From Nitrospira sp. (GTDB lineage: Bacteria; Nitrospirota; Nitrospiria; Nitrospirales; Nitrospiraceae), in NCBI GenBank assembly GCA_005116745.1, contig SWDS01000009.1, positions 249,509 through 313,508 on the forward strand: a stretch of 64,000 nt of DNA. The letters are read 5' to 3'. Every line of letters starts with the position of its first letter. Position 1 is the first letter of the stretch. Shown piece by piece: positions 61,970 to 64,000 of the stretch. Made by a program: the position numbers and the translations under genes. The notes beneath the pieces were generated by a model. That model did no database searches. It worked only from the letters and a program-made list of their open reading frames with translations, and was not told where the DNA came from.

Positions 61970-62009
61970 ACTCGGATGACATCTGTCTTGACAGAGGGGG
62001 CCACTTTAG

Positions 62010-63483
62010 GGTCAGTGAATTTTAGCAGTCAGGAGGAGCTGTAGCGGTAGCCCGTCGCGGCGAGCGCTTGCGGCAGAGCCTTGGGATTCGACAACCCTCC
62101 GAGTCGAAATGACATGACGTTCGCCCCGCCGGACAGCTTCTCAATCAAGTACTTGCCGACGCGCAGCTCGCCGAACACCGATCCGTTTGCCGTTGTGGTT
62201 CGGGTCTTCACATAGGGCTGATATTCCGGATAGCGCTCCGTCCCTGTTCCCAGTGGAAAATAGCTGAACACCTCGGAATGTGCCACCGTATGACTGGCGA
62301 GCTCCATGCCCAACCGGTGCAGTGCTGCCATATCGTTGCTGCCTTGATCGTTTAGGAACACCTCGTCGTTAAAATCTTTGATGTATTTGGTTTGTACGAA
62401 GTAGGTTCCGACGATGCCCTGACTCTTTTCAAACTGTGCATACTGAATGGCATTGGCCATGGACGTCTGTGCATTGATGTCGTGCGTCATGATCACGGCT
62501 AGATCCCGATGGCGCGGAACCGGATGGAGCCGCACGGCATCGGGCTCACCTTCCCGATAGAGGACCGCCAGCAGCCGCAGGAACACGTCGAGCATCGGCT
62601 CGTAGCGGTTGTCATAGCTGCGAGCAAGACCTTCGTCGCGGAGATTGTGCCCTTTCAGCAGAAGATGGCCGAGATCCAGGCCGATGGCATAGGCATGACC
62701 GACTTCGTAGGATCGTCGAGTAATGGCCGCGCTGCCGTCCTCATACCGAGCCAACGGCGGCTCTTTTGTTTCGCTATATGACCAGGTGGCAATTGGAAGC
62801 ACGTGTTTCGCGTGGTTGCCGAGTGGAAGAACCTGCTCGGCGGGATCAGTAAATTCTTCGAGCAGTGGTGCAGCAACGGCCAGCCGCAATTCGTAGTGGT
62901 CGCGGCCATAGCGAATCTCCTGGAATCCGAATACCTTCTCCACGCCCTCACCATAAATGTTGCTGGCGATGAGCGTGCCGCCTTTTCGTGGGTGAGCGAC
63001 CACCGCTTTCAATGCGGTGGGTGGTAAGACGCGCCCTGACAATACCGGGTAGACCATGATCACGCGATGGCGCAGGGCTTCATAGGGATCGGTTGTGACT
63101 GTAAACGGCACCCCGAACGACTTGAGTCCGTGGGCCAGTCCTAGCCAGTTGGATTGTACATCGGTCACTAAGATCGCGAGACGACTCGAACCACCACCGG
63201 CATAATGGGACGGGAGCGTTGGTTCAGGTTGCGATACAAGGCTGGGTGTGGCGGGTCCTATCACGCCTGGAATGCGATAGACAGATCCAGGGGGAACGGC
63301 ATAGACATCGGTCTGAATAGGAATCGGTTGGTACGCTGAGGCAGCCGTTCTCGGCGACATCGGCGTCTCGGACGGAGTTGCTACCGGCCTGCTCGGATGT
63401 CCGATCACCAACCACCAGAGGAGCATGCTGACGCCAAGTGCAACCGCCGTCATCACGCTCAATCTTCCAATGCCGCTCCACAT
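62010..63483 (-). pseudogene. 5' part of the split polysaccharide deacetylase gene (NodB-like)
   Basis: The open frame covers 484 codons (63483 to 62029). An N-terminal membrane anchor (about residues 9-27) and a Pro/Thr-rich linker lead to a Rossmann-like region (LAILVTDVQSNWLGLAHGLK). The NodB-type deacetylase part follows, with MTHDIN and SHTVAHS as the motif-1 and motif-2 equivalents; the second Asp of motif 1 reads Asn. It stops after GYRYSSS. Adding one base there, and one a few bases later, restores VTAKNSLT, expected in homologues. The frame is therefore decayed as well as cut by the IS. It is 3 bases from the HEAT gene. Confidence 0.78.
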
Positions 63484-63486
63484 TGC

Positions 63487-64000
63487 TCACTTCTCCGTGG
63501 AAACAAGGTGAATAGGACCGGTCGCGTCGGAGGTCGAGTGCTGCGCATGGCGTGCGCGGAATTTCGCTAAGACGGGAGCCAGAACTTCTTGCGCCTCAGG
63601 AGTGAGTAAGGTTTCTTGCAATCGTTCCAGGGTATTTTCCGTCATGGATTTCAAGCTTGCCAGGGCTTCCCCTGCTCGATAACGCACCCACCAGTGTTCA
63701 TCATCGAATAACGCAATGAGCCGTGCTTCATCTTCCTGTGTTCCCAGTTTGCCCAATGCGGTGGCCGCTTGAACCCGAACATACCAGGCTGGGCTTGAAA
63801 GATGTGTGCGGATCACGTGCAGATCGGTCGGGTCTCGAAACTCGCCGAATACGAACAAACATGCTGCCAGCACGTCATCTGACGGAGGGTGCTCATGAAG
63901 GAACTGGCGTAATGCGGAGAGTCCACGCGGACTTTTCGTAGTTGGGAGATGGCGAATCAACCGTGGGGCGACGATGGAATCCCCCTGTCGTGCCGCCAGG
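63487..64000 (-). CDS. HEAT-repeat protein, 5' end outside the window
   Basis: At least 170 codons read leftward and remain open to the right edge (LAARQGDSIVAPR precedes a TTG at 63960), so the start is not visible. HEAT-like helix pairs recur (HLSSPAWYVRVQAATALGKL, LFDDEHWWVRYRAGEALASL). Such repeats serve as protein scaffolds. It is immediately upstream of the deacetylase gene and likely shares its operon, so an envelope or exopolysaccharide role is a reasonable guess. Confidence 0.75.
   Translation of the reverse strand, partial: LAARQGDSIVAPRLIRHLPTTKSPRGLSALRQFLHEHPPSDDVLAACLFVFGEFRDPTDLHVIRTHLSSPAWYVRVQAATALGKLGTQEDEARLIALFDDEHWWVRYRAGEALASLKSMTENTLERLQETLLTPEAQEVLAPVLAKFRARHAQHSTSDATGPIHLVSTEK

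Larger units (their letters stand above)
60703..62009 (+). mobile_element. IS3-family insertion sequence, about 1307 bp
   Basis: The ends are short inverted repeats: CTAAAGTGGACCCC at the left (60703-60716) and the complement of CTAAAGTGGCCCCC at the right. orfA and orfB lie between. I see no 3-5-bp target duplication, which suggests a deletion next to it or an older insertion. It lies within the polysaccharide deacetylase gene, in the opposite orientation. Confidence 0.85.

Overview
The window looks like the chromosome of a nitrite-oxidiser-like member of the phylum Nitrospirota, genus Nitrospira or a close relative. This is inferred from overall gene order, protein character and moderately high GC; no marker here fixes the species. 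It is a Gram-negative (diderm) genome, because it carries lptCAB for lipopolysaccharide transport and a PilQ secretin.

Layout. 1-4.7 kb: a leftward unknown gene, a DUF4112 membrane protein, a UvrD/Rep/PcrA-type helicase and a secreted HExxH protein. 4.76-18.6 kb: a consensus promoter, then tRNA-Tyr, tRNA-Gly, tRNA-Thr, tuf, rpmG, tRNA-Trp, secE, nusG, rplK, rplA, rplJ/rplL, rpoB, rpoC. 18.66-38.96 kb: a consensus promoter followed by rpsL-rpsG-fusA-tuf and the merged S10, spc and alpha ribosomal operons, including secY, adk, map, infA and rpoA. This block closes with a strong terminator after rplQ. 39-44 kb: lptC-lptA-lptB-rpoN-hpf-rapZ, the conserved envelope/sigma-54 cluster without ptsN. 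44-49.2 kb: a promoter, a small MerR-like protein and pilMNOPQ for type IV pilus assembly, ended by a terminator. 49.4-56 kb: aroB, nadE, a complete IS1202-like insertion sequence, then glnB-glnA. 56.3-60.1 kb: a CBS-domain protein, a TPR protein and an ABC-F ATPase. 60.2-64 kb: a polysaccharide deacetylase gene split by an IS3-family element, and a HEAT-repeat protein that runs off the right edge.

How it works together. Most of the window is the core transcription-translation machinery in the order shared by many bacteria. Several starts are GTG or TTG (rpoC and fusA use TTG), and many genes overlap by 1-8 bases, which suggests translational coupling.

Most unusual points. rplJ has no stop codon and reads in frame into rplL, predicting an L10-L7/L12 fusion with a strong internal start for free L7/L12. 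EF-Tu, encoded by two apparently identical tuf genes in unusual G-ending codons, has a longer and divergent switch I. The IS1202-like element keeps its terminal repeats and an 18-bp target duplication, and sits immediately upstream of the apparent glnB promoter. The IS3 element has broken an exopolysaccharide-type deacetylase gene and itself lacks one base at its frameshift run. I did not find a new defence, CRISPR or secondary-metabolite system; the novelty is in the details of core genes.
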